Source: Bacteroides sp. SM23_62 (GTDB lineage Bacteria; Bacteroidota; Bacteroidia; Bacteroidales; SM23-62). From it: a stretch of DNA of 45,432 nt. The position numbers and the translations under genes are program-made. Within the stretch, counting starts at the first letter, position 1. Each line of letters starts with the position of its first letter. Positions 7,581-16,350 of the stretch are shown in pieces. The notes under the pieces were generated by a model. The model was not told the DNA's origin and made no database searches. It saw nothing but the letters and a program-made list of their open reading frames with translations. The DNA is taken from positions 1-45,432 of the forward strand of contig LJUP01000009.1 of the NCBI GenBank assembly GCA_001303955.1, read 5' to 3'.

Positions 7581-9746
7581 ATGAGGGAGTGGTTAATTAT
7601 ATATCTGATAGGCCTTCTGATTATCCCGAAAGTCAGGGCAGACGAAGGAATGTGGCTTGTGCCGCTGATTCAGGACCTGAACATGGACAGGATGCAGGAA
7701 ATGGGACTGGAACTGGAGGCCGAGGACATCTACAGCCTGGATCATCCGAGCCTCAAAGATGTAATAGGTGCCCTGGATTATGGAGGTTGTACGGCAGAGA
7801 TCATTTCTTCCGATGGACTCATCATTACCAATCATCATTGCGGGGAAGACGAGATCCAGTTTCACAGTTCACCGGAGCATGATTATCTTACCAATGGATT
7901 CTGGGCCATGTCAAGGGAGGAAGAACTGCCAAACCCGGGCAAAACAATTTCTTTTGTAATCAGGATGGAAAATGTTACCGATAAGGTCCTCGGCATGGTT
8001 CATCTTGAAATGACAGAGGCAGAACGTGAAACCGAGATTGACAAATATTCAGAGACATTGATCGGCGAAGCTGTGGAGGGAACACATTATGAGGCAGTTG
8101 TCGTTCCACTATATGAAGGAAATGAATATTGCCTTGTCGTCCTGGAAACCTTTAAGGATGTAAGGCTCGTGGGGGCACCTCCTGCATGCATAGGCCGTTT
8201 CGGAGGCGATCAGGATAATTGGGAATGGCCCCGTCATAATGCGGATTTCTGTTTAATGAGGATCTATACGGGTCCCGACGGAACCCCTGCTGAATATGCA
8301 CCGGAAAATATCCCCTATAAACCACCCCTTTGGCTGCCTATTTCCCTTACGGGTTATGAGCAGGATGATTTTTCCCTGGTCCTCGGTTTTCCTGGCCGCA
8401 CAGACAGGTATGCCACATCTTCCGGGATCAGGGAGATAAAAGAGATCGAAAACAGGAACCGGATCAAGATCCGTGGAAAGGCCCTGGATCTGATGATGGA
8501 GGATATGAAAAGCAGCGACAAGGTAAGAATTCAATACACTGCCAAATATTCAAGGTTGAGTAATTATTACAAATATTCCATTGGACAGAACCTGTCCATT
8601 GACAGACTGGATGTGATCGGAAAGAGAAAATCTCAGGAGGAACAGTTTACTCAATGGATCAGTGCTGATGCGGCAAGGGAAGAGGCTTTTGGCGATATCC
8701 TCAACGAAATAAACTCGGTGATCTCCGAAAGGACCATGATGGAAAATGCATTGAGCTACCTGGAAGAAATGTTCCTGCTGCATAAGGCAGTTGAGATCTT
8801 CGACTTTGCCACGGTGGCCTTTCCATTTTTTTTCCAGGAATTGGGTTATGCATCTGAGCAGCAGGAAATAAGTGTACTTACAGACAGGATGAAAAACCGT
8901 GGTGATGATTTTTTCCGTAATTATAATCCCCAGACCGATAAAAAAATCGCATCTGCCATGATGCAATTGTATGCCCGGGATGTTGAACCGCTTTATTATC
9001 CCGGACTTTTCAGTACCATTCACAAGGATTTTGATGGGGATATTATCAAATACATCGATCATCTTTACAGGAAATCCATTTTTACCGCACCATCCAGGTT
9101 CGAACAATTCACGGAGAAACCTAAATTCAAGAAACTCATGAAGGATCCCGCTTTCATGGGATCTTTTTCCATGTACCAGACATACCAGCAGATCCTGGAT
9201 GAATATGAGGAACTTGATGAACGGTACATAAATGCCAGGCGGAACTATGTTCATGCCCTGCGTGAGATGTATCCTGACAGTGTCTTCTATCCTGATGCCA
9301 ACTCAACCCTCCGGCTGAGTTATGGTACCGTATGTGATTACCTGGCCCGGGATGCCGTAAGCTATGAGTATTACACAACCCTTGCCGGGGTCATGGAAAA
9401 AGAAGATCCGGAAAACAGGGAATTTCGCGTACCTGAAAAATTGAAAAGATTGTTTGAGGAAAAAAACTATCAGCCCTATGCCCGCAACAGTACCATGAGG
9501 GTTTGTTTCCTCACCAACCTGGATACTACCGGAGGCAATTCAGGAAGTCCCGTATTGAATTCCAGGGGAGAACTCATTGGGCTGAATTTTGACGGTAACT
9601 GGGAATCCATGAGCGGTGATATAATATATGAACCTGCCCTCCAGAGAAGCATATGTGTCGACATAAGGTATGTACTTTTTATTATCGACAAGTTTGCAGG
9701 AGCACATCATTTAATCGCAGAAATGGACATCAATGGCCAAAGATAG
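7581..9746 (+). CDS. S46-family dipeptidyl-peptidase, DPP7-type, secreted
   Basis: Serine exopeptidase that releases dipeptides from the N-terminus of peptides in the periplasm or at the cell surface; S46 enzymes (DPP7, DPP11) serve peptide-fermenting Bacteroidota. The frame opens further upstream, but ATG at 7581 is chosen because it begins a signal peptide (MREWLIIYLIGLLII, cleavage near VRADEG) just before the family start DEGMWL; this gives 721 residues, the normal size. Catalytic blocks: TNHHCGED (His at 85/86), DNWEWPRHNADF (about 215-226) and GNSGSP with Ser654. Eighteen residues after the catalytic Ser the sequence reads FDGNWE; this position is Gly in DPP7-type enzymes and Arg in acidic-specific DPP11, so a hydrophobic or broad P1 preference is inferred. 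Its 3' end overlaps rnhA by 14 bp. Confidence 0.95.
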   Translation: MREWLIIYLIGLLIIPKVRADEGMWLVPLIQDLNMDRMQEMGLELEAEDIYSLDHPSLKDVIGALDYGGCTAEIISSDGLIITNHHCGEDEIQFHSSPEHDYLTNGFWAMSREEELPNPGKTISFVIRMENVTDKVLGMVHLEMTEAERETEIDKYSETLIGEAVEGTHYEAVVVPLYEGNEYCLVVLETFKDVRLVGAPPACIGRFGGDQDNWEWPRHNADFCLMRIYTGPDGTPAEYAPENIPYKPPLWLPISLTGYEQDDFSLVLGFPGRTDRYATSSGIREIKEIENRNRIKIRGKALDLMMEDMKSSDKVRIQYTAKYSRLSNYYKYSIGQNLSIDRLDVIGKRKSQEEQFTQWISADAAREEAFGDILNEINSVISERTMMENALSYLEEMFLLHKAVEIFDFATVAFPFFFQELGYASEQQEISVLTDRMKNRGDDFFRNYNPQTDKKIASAMMQLYARDVEPLYYPGLFSTIHKDFDGDIIKYIDHLYRKSIFTAPSRFEQFTEKPKFKKLMKDPAFMGSFSMYQTYQQILDEYEELDERYINARRNYVHALREMYPDSVFYPDANSTLRLSYGTVCDYLARDAVSYEYYTTLAGVMEKEDPENREFRVPEKLKRLFEEKNYQPYARNSTMRVCFLTNLDTTGGNSGSPVLNSRGELIGLNFDGNWESMSGDIIYEPALQRSICVDIRYVLFIIDKFAGAHHLIAEMDINGQR

Positions 9747-10212
9747 GATCATCATTTATACAGACGGTGCAGCAAGAGGTAATCCGGGTCCCGGGGGATA
9801 CGGAGTGGTAATGAGGTATGGTTCCCACAGGAAGGAATTGGCACAGGGATACCAATTAACCACCAACAACCGGATGGAACTGCTGGCTGTCATAGTGGCC
9901 CTTGAGCAATTGAAATACAATGGCTCAGAGGTGACCGTGTACAGCGATTCCCGCTATGTATGTGAAGCAGTAAACCAGCAATGGTTATTCGATTGGGAAC
10001 GCAAAGGGTTTAAGAAAAAGAAGAATCCGGACCTGTGGAGAAGGTTTCTGAAATCATACAGAAAACACCGGGTAAAACTGATCTGGATCAAAGGGCATAG
10101 CAATATACCGGAAAATGAACGCTGCGACCAACTCGCTGTGGAAGCCTCATATCAGGCTAATTTACCAGAAGACGAAGGTTATCAACAGGAAGAAAATACT
10201 TTGTTCAATTAA
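9733..10212 (+). CDS. rnhA: Ribonuclease HI
   Basis: Cleaves RNA in RNA-DNA hybrids. 159 residues, one domain. Catalytic residues visible: Asp11 (YTDGAARGNPGPGGYG), Glu49 (NNRMELLA), Asp72 (YSDSRY), His122 (KGHS) and Asp132 (ERCDQLA). The basic segment KGFKKKKNPDLW (about 91-102) is the hybrid-binding handle found in E. coli-type RNase HI. The start at 9733 lies inside the end of the S46 peptidase gene in another frame, implying translational coupling. About 40 bp separate it from the SiaB gene, including a small cctca/tgagg dyad that would include the ribosome-binding site of that gene. Confidence 0.97.
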   Translation: MAKDRIIIYTDGAARGNPGPGGYGVVMRYGSHRKELAQGYQLTTNNRMELLAVIVALEQLKYNGSEVTVYSDSRYVCEAVNQQWLFDWERKGFKKKKNPDLWRRFLKSYRKHRVKLIWIKGHSNIPENERCDQLAVEASYQANLPEDEGYQQEENTLFN

Positions 10213-10254
10213 ATCCTGTTCGATCCCTCATTTTTTATTATTTTGAGGTGCTTA

Positions 10255-10806
10255 ATGTCGGGCCGATTGAATTCAACTTCAACATCAGTATTGCATTACA
10301 AAGGGAAGTTTACTTTCGAAAGAATTGGTATACTGTTGAATGATCTGAAAAATAAAAGGGAAACCTATCAGATCGATCCGGTTCAATATAAAAAACTGCT
10401 CACCCTGATGATTGAAATACTGGAGAATGTGCTTAAATATTCCGATCATTTTGAGGTTTTTGTGCTGGATCATCCGGATTTCCAGCCAGAATTTGAACTA
10501 ATTCTGAACGATGATGGATTCATACTGACCTCCCGGAATCCGGTCAAGGAAAGGGATAAAAATGAGATAACAAGGCGGATAGATAAAATCAATACCTCAG
10601 ATGAAGATGAACTGAAGAAAATATACCGGGATACCATTACCAACGGGATATTTACAGAAAAGGGGGGGGCCGGACTGGGATTCATCGAGATGGCAAAGAT
10701 CACGACAAACAACATTGTATATTCGTTTAAACCAATTGATAAAGGTTTTTCCTATTTTGAAATAACGTTGCATATTAATCATTTAGATGAAGAAGACCAT
10801 GGATAA
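10255..10806 (+). CDS. SiaB-family protein kinase (DUF6272)
   Basis: 183-residue GHKL-fold kinase related to Pseudomonas SiaB, which phosphorylates SiaC. The open frame begins with a TTG at 10243, but ATG 10255 is preferred because GAGG (10245-10248) sits 6 bp upstream. The ATP-binding features are small but recognisable: the N-box LMIEILENVLKYSD (Glu54, Asn58) and the glycine box GGAGLGFIEMAK (about 137-148). It has no H-box and no membrane segment, as expected for this anti-sigma-like kinase family. The SiaC gene overlaps its 3' end, the same order as in known sia operons, but neither SiaA phosphatase nor SiaD cyclase is adjacent. The glycine box is coded across a run of eight G (10662-10669), a possible slippage site. 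Confidence 0.88.
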   Translation: MSGRLNSTSTSVLHYKGKFTFERIGILLNDLKNKRETYQIDPVQYKKLLTLMIEILENVLKYSDHFEVFVLDHPDFQPEFELILNDDGFILTSRNPVKERDKNEITRRIDKINTSDEDELKKIYRDTITNGIFTEKGGAGLGFIEMAKITTNNIVYSFKPIDKGFSYFEITLHINHLDEEDHG

Positions 10807-11200
10807 TTTAATCATTCCAGCTACTGACTTTACACCATCTGTAAATTTCCAGATACAATCAGGGCATCTGGAATTATCAGGGGTATCCCGACCTGAAGAT
10901 GTGGCCGGGTTTTATGAGGGCCCACTGGAGTGGTTGTCTAAACTTGAAGAATCCATCCAGAACAAGCCGGAATATAAATACGAAATTCCCGAACTGCGTT
11001 TCAGCTTCAAAATGAGGTATTTCAACTCTGGTTCATCCAAATATATGATACAGATGCTCAGGACACTAAGAAACCTGACCAAGTTCGGAGTTGATGTCAA
11101 TATTGATTGGTATTTTGAAGAAGGGGATGATAAAATGCAGGATGATGGTGAAGACCTTGCTGAAGCTGTAGAGCTGAATTTTAATTATATCGAAGTCTAG
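10799..11200 (+). CDS. SiaC-family regulatory phosphoprotein (DUF1987), partner of the adjacent SiaB
   Basis: 133 residues if started at ATG 10799 (MDNLIIPATDFTPSV, matching the family's usual opening); an ATG 12 bp earlier is also possible. Either start overlaps the SiaB gene, so translation is coupled. Family motifs: SGVSRPEDVAGFYEGPLEWL (about 27-46) and RYFNSGSSKYM (about 73-83), where the phospho-acceptor Ser/Thr of the family lies. Acidic C-terminal half, no TM segment. The inferred role is a phospho-switch whose state is set by SiaB; the downstream effector is not visible here, and the next genes are ABC permeases after a 215-bp gap. It differs clearly in sequence from the other SiaC-like protein (2231-2638), so the two are old paralogues, not a recent copy. 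Confidence 0.87.
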   Translation: MDNLIIPATDFTPSVNFQIQSGHLELSGVSRPEDVAGFYEGPLEWLSKLEESIQNKPEYKYEIPELRFSFKMRYFNSGSSKYMIQMLRTLRNLTKFGVDVNIDWYFEEGDDKMQDDGEDLAEAVELNFNYIEV

Positions 11201-11344
11201 ATTTTCCGCCGGTGCTTATATGAATCCCTGGATTAGCCTGCCTTAATTTATTGTGTAAAAGGCTGCGAGTCATAATGTTCCGATCCGTACAGGTGTGTCC
11301 ATTAACGAACACAAAATCAGACATATAAATTCTTCCCTGAACAA

Positions 11345-11365
11345 TAACTGTCAGATTTACAGTTA
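11345..11365. promoter_or_regulatory. Perfect 7-bp dyad upstream of the permease operon, candidate operator
   Basis: TAACTGT (11345-11351) and ACAGTTA (11359-11365) form an exact inverted repeat with a 7-bp spacer, about 50 bp before the first permease start. The symmetry and spacing fit a dimeric regulator site. No T run follows, so it is not a good terminator. Which regulator would bind is unknown. Confidence 0.35.
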
Positions 11366-11415
11366 CATAATTATAATGGCATAAAATATGAGATATTTAG
11401 TGCAAGGGTTTGAGT

Positions 11416-13839
11416 ATGTTCGGAAATTATGTCAAAATTGCCTTCAGGAACCTGATCAAGCACAGGATCCATTCAATCATTAACATTCTAGGGTTATCGA
11501 TCGGAATTGCCATAAGCATCCTGATATTGATCCTTGTACAGGACGAGTTAAGCTATGATAAGTACAATGATCAGTGGAAGCGCATTTACCGTATCAATCG
11601 CCTGGCCGAAATAGATGGCACACATTTTAACGGTGCCCTGACACCACTTGCACTGAAAGAAGAACTAATCAGGGAGATCCCGGAGGTAGAGGCAGCCACC
11701 AGGTTGATCAAAGGCAGCCATAAAAGGGTAAGTTTCGAGACAACCCATCTTTCAGCTGAAAATTTTTATTATGCCGATGAGTCGTTTTTCAAGATATTCA
11801 GTATACCCTTGTTACAGGGAGATCCTTCGACCGTATTATCGGATTCACTGACCATAGTGCTGACGGAAAGTACTGCCAGGGCATATTTCAGGGAGCATGA
11901 TCCCATGGGCAAGATGATTGAACTGGATAATGGTTTGAGCTTCAGGGTTACGGGGATATGTGAAGATGTTCCTGCTAATTCCCATTTTCATTTTGACTAC
12001 CTGGCTTCCTTGAAATGGATTGAAAAGATGTATCATAAAGAACGCTGGCTGGTGGAGATCACAGCTACCTATATCCTTGCAAAACAGGAAAATTCAAGCC
12101 AGCCTATTATTGAGGCTTATCTGCCTGGCATTATCGAGAAAAATATCATAGCGGACCTTGACGATTACTTCGGTAAAGAATCCATGAATTTTACGGATGA
12201 TGATTCATTTGAGTTCTACCTGCAGCCAGTCTCGGAAATCCACCTGAATTCACTGGAAGAAGGCGAGTTTGAGAGTGGAACGGACAAGGTGTATATTTAC
12301 GTATTCACCTTTATTGCCCTGCTGATCCTGATCGTTGCCTGTATCAACTTTATGAACCTGTCTACGGCAAAATCTGTCTCAAGGGCAAAAGAAGTAGCCC
12401 TGAGAAAGGTCATGGGTGCCAGTCCCCGGCAGCTGATCTTCCAGTTCCTGTCCGAATCTGTATTTTTCAGTTTTATAGCATTGTTCCTTTCCCTGGTTGT
12501 CCTGGAATTATTACTCAGGCCATTGAATCTATACCTGGACAAGAACCTGGATATTTTTTATCTGGAAAATTGGTACCTGGTTCCGGGTTTTATTCTTGGG
12601 GCCTTTTTCATCGGCATTCTTTCAGGGAGCTATCCGGCATTCTACCTTTCGGCCTTTAAGGTGGTCAATATCCTCAAGGGAAGGAATTTCCGGGGAATGC
12701 GCAGCACCCGCCTCAGAGGATTCCTGGTTTTATCACAGTTTACCATCTCCATTATCCTCTTCATTTCCAGCATGATCATTTATCAGCAGGTCAGGTTCTT
12801 CAGAAACTCAAACCTGGGATTCAATCAGCAGAATCTGGTGATCATTCAGCGGGCCTATGCCATACAGGCGCAGAGGGATACCTTTAAGGAGGTCCTGCTT
12901 AAGCATCCCGGTATTATTGCAGCCTCTGTCTCTACAGCCCTGCCGGGAAGTACAATTGAGCAATTTCCTTTTTATATTGATACGCTCGATGTCAAACATC
13001 TGATCTATTTCAGGCCGGTAATGGCAGATTATGATTTTATGCGGACCATGCAAATGCATCTGCTTGAGGGGGATTTTTATCAATCAAAAGAAGCCGAGTG
13101 CTATGGTTCATTGATGATCAATGAATCAGCAGCCCGTGAAATTGGCCTGGAAAATCCGATTGGCATGCATCTGTCAGGTTTTGGCATAATGGGAGAGGAA
13201 ATGGATTACACCATCCGGGGGGTCGTAAAAGATGCTCATTTCGAATCCCTGCACAATGAGATAAAACCACTCGCCATTACCCTGCTGCCTGAAAAATCCC
13301 ATGCCCAGTTCCTGGCCGTAAGGATCTCAGGAGATAGAATGACGGAATCACTCGCGTATATCGAGAAGGTATGGAAAGAATTTGTCAAGGATGAACCTTT
13401 TAACTATTACTTTCTGAACAAGGACCTTGATGACCTGTATAATGAAGAGGAAACCACGGCAAACATTTTTGCCATATTTTCCTTCCTCGCTATCTTTATC
13501 GCCATCCTGGGAATATTTGGTATGGCATCCCATACCGCTGAACAGAAGACAAGAGAGATCGGGATCAGAAAAGTAATGGGGGCATCGATGCCGAAAATTA
13601 CCATGATGTTATCCGCCCAGTTTACCAAATGGGTAATTTGGGCAAACCTGATCGCCTTCCCGGTAGCCTATACAGGCATGAAGCTATGGCTTGGAAAATT
13701 TGCCTATCATATCAATATGGAAGCATGGTTTTTCTTCCTGGCGGCCATTCTCGCACTGGTTATTGCGCTTGCCACAATCAGTTTTCAGGCCATACGGTCA
13801 GCCTGTGCCAGTCCTGTTGAAGCCTTACAGTACGAATAA
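11416..13839 (+). CDS. ABC transporter permease, paired MacB-PCD/FtsX type (copy 1 of 3)
   Basis: About 807-residue inner-membrane permease. The start is placed at ATG 11416 (MFGNYVKIAFRNL); the frame also allows a TTG two codons earlier. Architecture: N-terminal TM helix (about 20-42), a periplasmic MacB core domain (about 45-280), an FtsX block of three helices with REVALRKVMGAS-like KEVALRKVMGAS (about 335), a TM helix near 430, a second periplasmic domain, and a second FtsX block ending with TREIGIRKVMGAS (about 713). This duplicated layout is the MacB/LolE-like mechanotransmission type in Bacteroidota, which usually moves lipoproteins, peptides or drugs across the envelope rather than importing nutrients. 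No ATP-binding gene is next to it. Copy 2 follows after 21 bp. Confidence 0.93.
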   Translation: MFGNYVKIAFRNLIKHRIHSIINILGLSIGIAISILILILVQDELSYDKYNDQWKRIYRINRLAEIDGTHFNGALTPLALKEELIREIPEVEAATRLIKGSHKRVSFETTHLSAENFYYADESFFKIFSIPLLQGDPSTVLSDSLTIVLTESTARAYFREHDPMGKMIELDNGLSFRVTGICEDVPANSHFHFDYLASLKWIEKMYHKERWLVEITATYILAKQENSSQPIIEAYLPGIIEKNIIADLDDYFGKESMNFTDDDSFEFYLQPVSEIHLNSLEEGEFESGTDKVYIYVFTFIALLILIVACINFMNLSTAKSVSRAKEVALRKVMGASPRQLIFQFLSESVFFSFIALFLSLVVLELLLRPLNLYLDKNLDIFYLENWYLVPGFILGAFFIGILSGSYPAFYLSAFKVVNILKGRNFRGMRSTRLRGFLVLSQFTISIILFISSMIIYQQVRFFRNSNLGFNQQNLVIIQRAYAIQAQRDTFKEVLLKHPGIIAASVSTALPGSTIEQFPFYIDTLDVKHLIYFRPVMADYDFMRTMQMHLLEGDFYQSKEAECYGSLMINESAAREIGLENPIGMHLSGFGIMGEEMDYTIRGVVKDAHFESLHNEIKPLAITLLPEKSHAQFLAVRISGDRMTESLAYIEKVWKEFVKDEPFNYYFLNKDLDDLYNEEETTANIFAIFSFLAIFIAILGIFGMASHTAEQKTREIGIRKVMGASMPKITMMLSAQFTKWVIWANLIAFPVAYTGMKLWLGKFAYHINMEAWFFFLAAILALVIALATISFQAIRSACASPVEALQYE

Positions 13840-13860
13840 GCATAATATATCCCCCGAACC

Positions 13861-16293
13861 ATGTTTGAAAATTTCGTCAAAGTTGCCATCCGCAACATTT
13901 TCAGGCAGAAGATCTATTCCCTGATCAATATCCTTGGATTAGCCATGGGATTGGCGTGCAGCCTGTTGATCATGGTTTTTGTCATGCATGAGCTGAGTTA
14001 CGACCAGTTCCATGCCAAGAAGGACCGTATCTACCGCCTCTGTGTAAAAGGTAAGCTGGGAGAAGCAGAAATGAACATGGCCTATACGGCTGTTCCAACA
14101 GGCCCTGCATTTGACCAGGAATTCCCCGAAATAACCGAGGCAGTGAGACTGGAGAACTGGAATGATATATTATTCAGGTTTGGGGAAAGGATTTTCATAG
14201 AGGATGACCTGTTATGGGCGGATTCAGGCTTCTTCAAGGTCTTCGATTTCAAACTGATCAGCGGCCAGCCGGACCAGGTGTTGGCTGAACCACAGACCAT
14301 TGTCCTGACCGAGACAATGGCTAACAAATATTTTGGGGAAGAGGAAGCGGTTGGCAAGTCCATCAACATGGGTTCGGATTCGACGGAATACCGTGTTACC
14401 GGCATCGTGGAGGATCCGCCTGAAAACAGCCATTTAGGTTTTAATTTCATTGCTTCCTTCCACAGCCTGGACAAGGCAAAGAGCACTTTCTGGCTGAGCC
14501 ATAACCTGAGCACCTACTTTCTCCTTGAAGATGGTGTGGATATCGGTTTGCTGGAAGAAAAGATGCAACCGGTGATGCTGAAGTATGTGGGACCAGAAGT
14601 AGAGCAGTTCCTCGGGATACAGCTTGACCAGTTCGTAGAGGCAGGCAATGCATATGGCATGTATCTGCAACCCCTGTCAGACATCCACCTGAACCCGGAA
14701 GTACAGCAGAGTATGAAACCCCCGCACGAAAAAAAATACATTTATATTTTTTCATTGATTGCCATCTTCATCCTGGTCATTGCCTGCATCAATTTCATGA
14801 ACCTGTCCACCGCCAGGTCCGCGAACAGGTCCCGTGAAGTCGGCCTGCGGAAAGTCATGGGTTCAACCAGGAACCTGCTGGTGGGACAGTTTCTGCTGGA
14901 ATCGATATTCATTTCCCTGATTGCACTGATCCTCGGCGTCATGATCCTGGAATTGTTACTGCCTGCTTTCAGGAACCTGGTGCATCTTGAACTGAGTATC
15001 AATTATTTTGCAAACCCGGTGGTCATTCCATCCCTGGTCATCCTGGTTTTTTTCGTCGGTCTGCTCTCAGGCAGCTACCCGGCGTTTTACCTGTCGAGTT
15101 TCAGGCCCAATGCCGTACTGTCCGGGAAACTGGCCTCAGGCATGAAGACGGGCTGGCTCCGGGGCATCCTGGTGGTCATGCAATTCGCCATATCCATCGG
15201 GATAGTGATTGCTACCATGGTGGTGCTCAAGCAGGTGAATTACCTGCTGAAAAAAGACATGGGATATGAAACGGAGCAGATGGTCATCATACAACGTGCA
15301 GAGGCCCTCGGCAAGGAACATATACAAACCTTCAAACAGGAAATCGCCAATATCCCCGGTGTGGTAGCTTCCACGAATTCAACCATGCTGATGGGGGATC
15401 CGAACAATTCGAATTCCTATATGATCGAGGGTCAGCCATTTGAGAATTCCTATATGCTGTGGACGGTCTGGACTGATTTTGATTATGCCGAGACCTATGG
15501 ACTGGAACTGGTCAAGGGCAGGTACCTATCAGGAGAATATGCCACCGACAGCACCAATGTGGTGGTCAATGAAGCGGCCGTACGTTCCTTTCATATGGAA
15601 GATCCGCTTAGTATCCGGATCATCCAGCCGGGTCGGACACCCGAGGAAAGGATCTACCACCAGATCGTCGGTGTGGTGAAGGACTTTCATTTTGCCTCCC
15701 TGCATTCACCCATCGAACCATTTGTAATGATTCATAAGGACGAGGACTGGAACTGGGGAGGGTACCTGACCATCAGGCTTGAAACAGAAAACCTGCAAAG
15801 AACACTGAATGAAATTGAACAAATATGGAAGGAATTCACCAATGACCAGCCCATGGAATACTCCTTCCTGAACGAAGATCTGGCCGGCAAATACGGGGAG
15901 GAGAAACGAACAGGGACCATCTTCGGGATATTCAGCATCCTGGCCATACTGGTGGCCTGCCTGGGACTGTTGGGACTGTCCTCCTATTCAGCCGAACAAA
16001 GGACCCGGGAGATCGGATTAAGAAAGGTGATGGGAGCAACGGTTTCCAGCATTGTCAGGCTCTTGTCGAAAGAAACACTAATGCTGATCCTGATCTCTGC
16101 CGTAATCTCCATCCCGGTGGCCTGGATCACCATGGGGAACTGGCTGGAATCATTTGCATTCAGGATAAAAATGGACCCGTTCATATTTATCCTGGCATTT
16201 GTGGGTGCCTTGCTCGTCGCCCTGCTAACGGTCTCCATTCAAGCCCTCAATGCAGCCCTGACCAATCCGGCCGATTCTCTGAGATATGAATAA
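13861..16293 (+). CDS. ABC transporter permease, paired MacB-PCD/FtsX type (copy 2 of 3)
   Basis: 810 residues with the same architecture as copies 1 and 3: first TM helix at about 20-42 (INILGLAMGLACSLLIMVF), periplasmic domain, FtsX block at about 290-400 (CINFMNLSTARSANRSREVGLRKVMGS), TM near 435, second periplasmic domain, C-terminal FtsX block from about 685 (TREIGLRKVMGAT). Its closest relative in the window looks to be copy 3, sharing long blocks such as ADSGFF, NSTMLMGDPNN/SSTMVPGHTNN and KEFTNDQP; copy 1 is more distant. It starts at ATG 13861, 21 bp after copy 1, so they are one operon. Ends with NPADSLRYE, as copy 3 does. Substrate unknown. Confidence 0.93.
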   Translation: MFENFVKVAIRNIFRQKIYSLINILGLAMGLACSLLIMVFVMHELSYDQFHAKKDRIYRLCVKGKLGEAEMNMAYTAVPTGPAFDQEFPEITEAVRLENWNDILFRFGERIFIEDDLLWADSGFFKVFDFKLISGQPDQVLAEPQTIVLTETMANKYFGEEEAVGKSINMGSDSTEYRVTGIVEDPPENSHLGFNFIASFHSLDKAKSTFWLSHNLSTYFLLEDGVDIGLLEEKMQPVMLKYVGPEVEQFLGIQLDQFVEAGNAYGMYLQPLSDIHLNPEVQQSMKPPHEKKYIYIFSLIAIFILVIACINFMNLSTARSANRSREVGLRKVMGSTRNLLVGQFLLESIFISLIALILGVMILELLLPAFRNLVHLELSINYFANPVVIPSLVILVFFVGLLSGSYPAFYLSSFRPNAVLSGKLASGMKTGWLRGILVVMQFAISIGIVIATMVVLKQVNYLLKKDMGYETEQMVIIQRAEALGKEHIQTFKQEIANIPGVVASTNSTMLMGDPNNSNSYMIEGQPFENSYMLWTVWTDFDYAETYGLELVKGRYLSGEYATDSTNVVVNEAAVRSFHMEDPLSIRIIQPGRTPEERIYHQIVGVVKDFHFASLHSPIEPFVMIHKDEDWNWGGYLTIRLETENLQRTLNEIEQIWKEFTNDQPMEYSFLNEDLAGKYGEEKRTGTIFGIFSILAILVACLGLLGLSSYSAEQRTREIGLRKVMGATVSSIVRLLSKETLMLILISAVISIPVAWITMGNWLESFAFRIKMDPFIFILAFVGALLVALLTVSIQALNAALTNPADSLRYE

Positions 16294-16350
16294 AACAAAT
16301 GTAACAGGATCATTATTTATTCGTCTTATTCACAGACCAAACCCCAAATC

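Noticed and set aside
8550-9254. Long antisense open frame (234 residues) within the S46 peptidase gene
   Set aside because: Composition is that of a shadow frame; no motif, no start context, and the plus-strand gene is certain.
10226-10248. cctca...tgagg hairpin hiding the SiaB ribosome-binding site
   Set aside because: Only a 5-bp stem with a 13-nt AT-rich loop; too weak to claim as a riboswitch or terminator.
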